A stretch of DNA of 16,418 bases, from assembly GCA_038246975.1 (NCBI GenBank), contig JBBRVJ010000076.1, positions 1 through 16,418 on the forward strand, written 5' to 3'. The notes below the pieces were generated by a model. That model searched no databases, was not told where the DNA came from, and saw nothing but the letters and a program-made list of their open reading frames with translations. Position 1 is the stretch's first letter, and each line of letters begins with the position of its first letter. This DNA is from JAIYDJ01 sp038246975 (lineage in GTDB: Bacteria; Pseudomonadota; Alphaproteobacteria; Rhodobacterales; Rhodobacteraceae). Below are positions 14,101-16,418 of this stretch, in pieces. The position numbers were made by a program, and so were the translations under genes.

Positions 14101-16188
14101 ATGACAGACTGGGACCCGTCCAAACCGATCCTCGAAATCGAACACCTCTCCATCAGCTTCTTCACCCGCCTGCGCGAGATTCCCGCCGTGATGGACTTTT
14201 CCTGCACCGTCATGGCGGGCGAATCCATGGGCCTCGTCGGCGAATCCGGTTGCGGCAAGTCCACTGTGGCGCTCGCCGTCATGCGCGACCTTGGCAAGAA
14301 CGGAAAAATCGTCGCAGGCTCGATCAAGTTCAAAGGCCGCGACCTCACCCACATGACCGAGGATGAACTCCGCCACATCCGCGGCTCGGAAATCGCGATG
14401 ATCTATCAGGAGCCGATGGCCTCGCTGAACCCCGCGATGAAGATCGGCGCGCAACTGGCCGAAGTGCCGATGATCCATCAGGGCATGTCGCAGGCCGACG
14501 CGTGGACCCTCGCCCGCCTGATCGTTTCCGACGTCCGCCTGCCCGACCCTGACCGCATCCTGAACGCCTATCCGCATCAGCTTTCGGGCGGCCAGCAACA
14601 GCGCATCGTCATCGCCATGGCGCTGATGTCGAAACCTGCCCTGCTGATCCTTGACGAGCCGACCACCGCCCTCGACGTCACCGTCGAGGCAGGCATCGTC
14701 GATCTGGTCAAGGCGCTGGGCGAGAAATACGGCACGTCCATGCTGTTCATCTCCCACAACCTCGGCCTGATTCTCGACGTCTGCGACCGGCTGTGCGTGA
14801 TGTATTCCGGCGAGGCGGTGGAAACCGGCAACGTGGTGCAGGTGTTCGACAAGATGCGCCACCCCTATACCCAAGCCCTGTTCCGCTCGATCCCGCTGCC
14901 CGGTGCCGATAAAAACTCCCACCCGCTCGTCTCGATTCCGGGCAACTTCCCCCTGCCGCATGAGCGCCCGCCGGGCTGCAACTTCGGCCCGCGCTGCGAT
15001 TATTTTCAGGCCGGACGCTGTGACGCGACTGAAATCCAGATGTCAGACGTCCCGGTCGATGACCGCCACGCCTCACGCTGTCTGAAATGGACCGAAATCG
15101 ACTGGGATGCCCCGCTCAAGGCCCGCGTCCAAAAGCAGAAAACTCCCATCGGCCGCGTCGTGCTCAAGATGGAGGACCTCAAGAAATACTACTCGATTTC
15201 GGGCGGGGCCTTCGGTGGTGGCTCCAGGAAAGTCGTCAAAGCCAACGAAACCCTGTCGTTCGAGGCGTGCGAGGGCGAAACCCTGGCCATCGTGGGCGAA
15301 TCCGGCTGCGGCAAATCCACCTTCGCCAAGGTGCTGATGGGTCTGGAAACCGCCACCTCGGGCAGCATCATGCTGTTTGACGAAAACGTGCAGTCCACCC
15401 CGATTCAGAATCGCAACACCGACACCGTGTCCTCGGTCCAGATGGTTTTCCAGAACCCGTTCGATACCCTGAACCCGTCGATGAGCGTGGGCCGTCAGAT
15501 CATTCGCGCGCTGGAGATTTTCAACAAGGGCAAATCGGATCAGGACCGCTCCGACCGGATGCTGGAACTCCTCGACCTCGTGAAACTGCCGCGCGCCTTT
15601 GCCGAACGGATGCCGCGCCAACTGTCGGGCGGCCAGAAACAGCGGGTCGGCATCGCGCGGGCCTTTGCAGGCGGAGCCAAGGTGGTGGTGGCGGATGAGC
15701 CGGTCAGCGCGCTGGACGTGTCGGTGCAGGCCGCCATCACCGACCTGCTGATGGACATCCAGCGCGAGAACAAGACCACCCTGCTGTTTATCTCCCACGA
15801 CCTTTCCATTGTGCGCTATCTGGCGGATCGCGTGATGGTCATGTACCTTGGCCATGTCGTCGAAATGGGCACCACCGATCAGGTGTTTCAGCCGCCCTAC
15901 CACCCCTACACCGAGGCGCTGCTGTCTGCCGTGCCGATCGCCGACACCAAGGTGGTCCGCAAGCGGATCGTGCTGGAAGGCGACATTCCCTCGGCGGTCA
16001 ACCCGCCTCCGGGCTGCCCGTTCCAGACTCGCTGCCGTTGGAAATCGCAGGTGACGCCTGTCGGCTTGTGCGACCGCGAGATGCCCCCGGTCCGCGTGCT
16101 GGCGGGCAATCACCAGATCAAGTGCCACTTGCCCGATGCCGTGCTGGCGCAGATGGAGCCGGTGATCAAAACCGTCGCGGCAGAATAG
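14101..16188 (+). CDS. Fused double-ATPase subunit of a peptide-type ABC importer (DppD-DppF fusion)
   Basis: This 695-residue cytoplasmic protein powers the importer and joins in one chain the two ATPases that are separate in the Dpp and Opp systems. Half 1 has Walker A GESGCGKST at 47-55, signature LSGGQQQR at 161-168 and Walker B LLILDEP at 181-187. Half 2 has GESGCGKST at 399-407, LSGGQKQR at 508-515 and VVVADEP at 528-534. Each half is followed by the C-terminal oligopeptide-transporter domain with a cysteine cluster: PPGCNFGPRC...GRC in the first, PPGCPFQTRC...GLC in the second. All catalytic motifs look intact in both halves. The ATG at 14101 has only a weak purine site (AGCGAGA), and the gap upstream holds a repeat. 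Last gene of the operon. Confidence 0.96.
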   Translation: MTDWDPSKPILEIEHLSISFFTRLREIPAVMDFSCTVMAGESMGLVGESGCGKSTVALAVMRDLGKNGKIVAGSIKFKGRDLTHMTEDELRHIRGSEIAMIYQEPMASLNPAMKIGAQLAEVPMIHQGMSQADAWTLARLIVSDVRLPDPDRILNAYPHQLSGGQQQRIVIAMALMSKPALLILDEPTTALDVTVEAGIVDLVKALGEKYGTSMLFISHNLGLILDVCDRLCVMYSGEAVETGNVVQVFDKMRHPYTQALFRSIPLPGADKNSHPLVSIPGNFPLPHERPPGCNFGPRCDYFQAGRCDATEIQMSDVPVDDRHASRCLKWTEIDWDAPLKARVQKQKTPIGRVVLKMEDLKKYYSISGGAFGGGSRKVVKANETLSFEACEGETLAIVGESGCGKSTFAKVLMGLETATSGSIMLFDENVQSTPIQNRNTDTVSSVQMVFQNPFDTLNPSMSVGRQIIRALEIFNKGKSDQDRSDRMLELLDLVKLPRAFAERMPRQLSGGQKQRVGIARAFAGGAKVVVADEPVSALDVSVQAAITDLLMDIQRENKTTLLFISHDLSIVRYLADRVMVMYLGHVVEMGTTDQVFQPPYHPYTEALLSAVPIADTKVVRKRIVLEGDIPSAVNPPPGCPFQTRCRWKSQVTPVGLCDREMPPVRVLAGNHQIKCHLPDAVLAQMEPVIKTVAAE

Positions 16189-16203
16189 CGCCTGCGTTGA
16201 CGC

Positions 16204-16226
16204 GGCGGGCGCACCGCCCCGGTTTT
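16204..16226 (+). terminator. Weak terminator-like hairpin after the importer operon
   Basis: GGCGG (16204-16208) pairs with CCGCC (16214-16218) across GCGCA, followed by CCGGTTTT. The stem is short and the T tract is four bases and offset, so this is at best a weak intrinsic terminator. It lies between convergent genes, where a terminator would be expected. Confidence 0.3.
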
Positions 16227-16334
16227 GCGCAACAAAAGGCCATCGGTCAAAATGCCCGACGTTTATCTGACGAAAACCGACACTCGTCCGATGGATATCC
16301 GACGCGATACAAACGGCGGGGCGGTGGCCGCTGC

Positions 16335-16418
16335 CTATCCCGAGATCGCCTTCACATAGGCCTTGGTTTCGTCATAGGGCGGGATTCCGTCGTGCTTCTC
16401 GACCGCGCCCGGACCCGC
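16335..16418 (-). CDS. C-terminal end of a probable lytic murein transglycosylase (SLT type), partial
   Basis: Only the last 27 codons and the TAG stop lie in the window. The translation starts AGPGAVEKHDG, continues IPPYDETKAYVKAISG and ends there. It matches the end of the SLT catalytic domain, where (N)AGPGAV-x-K-x-x-G-(I/V)PPY-x-ET-x-x-YV is the usual pattern. Such enzymes cleave the peptidoglycan glycan strand in the periplasm. It is convergent with the importer operon, with 146 bases between the stops. The identification rests on a short segment. Confidence 0.7.
   Translation of the reverse strand, partial: AGPGAVEKHDGIPPYDETKAYVKAISG

Noticed and set aside
15073..16128. Minus-strand open frame of 351 codons opposite the fused ATPase, plus similar frames at 13975-14961 and 10336-11481
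   Set aside because: They are low-complexity His/Arg/Asp-rich translations antisense to clearly conserved importer genes.
1..16418. CRISPR arrays, tRNA or rRNA genes, integrases, transposases, toxin-antitoxin or defence genes
   Set aside because: I looked for regular spaced repeats, cloverleaf-like sequences and characteristic protein motifs and saw none. The coding content is a conserved housekeeping cluster plus a conventional importer operon.

Overview
The window is GC-rich DNA with very high coding density. It fits an alphaproteobacterium, most likely of the order Rhodobacterales (Roseobacter-like). The main reasons are the gene order pyrH-frr-uppS-cdsA-dxr-rseP-bamA, the protein sequences, and GC-rich intergenic repeats of a style I associate with that group. 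The taxonomy is inferred from these; no marker search was possible.

Region 1 (about 1-7400, minus strand) is the conserved envelope and translation cluster. In the direction of transcription it runs: pyrH (UMP kinase), frr (ribosome recycling factor), uppS (undecaprenyl diphosphate synthase), cdsA (CDP-diglyceride synthase), dxr (DXP reductoisomerase), rseP (site-2 intramembrane protease), a previously easy-to-miss 45-residue membrane peptide, and bamA, which runs off the left edge after its POTRA domains. uppS, cdsA, dxr and rseP are packed with overlaps or gaps of a few bases. Together they supply isoprenoid precursor (dxr), lipid carrier (uppS), phospholipid precursor (cdsA), envelope-stress proteolysis (rseP) and outer-membrane protein assembly (bamA). 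bamA appears to have its own promoter (-35 TTGACA).

Region 2 (7389-9378, plus strand) holds miaA (tRNA A37 dimethylallyltransferase), divergent from pyrH, and an AraC-family regulator with a cupin-like N-terminus.

Region 3 (9379-16188, plus strand) is a four-gene peptide/opine-type ABC importer operon: a Tat-exported family-5 binding protein, a DppB-like permease, an unusually long DppC-like permease and a fused DppD-DppF double ATPase. The AraC-type gene next to it is the natural candidate regulator. A strong hairpin sits between the binding-protein gene and the first permease gene. A convergent minus-strand gene at the right edge ends in a lytic-transglycosylase-like C-terminus.

I found no CRISPR array, tRNA, rRNA, integrase, transposase, prophage or recognisable defence system. 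The most interesting non-gene signals are repeats that intrude on gene ends. A paired palindromic REP-like element supplies the stop codon of pyrH. A 38-40 bp dispersed repeat, present twice in opposite orientations, covers the start codon of miaA in one copy and sits inside the transporter operon in the other.
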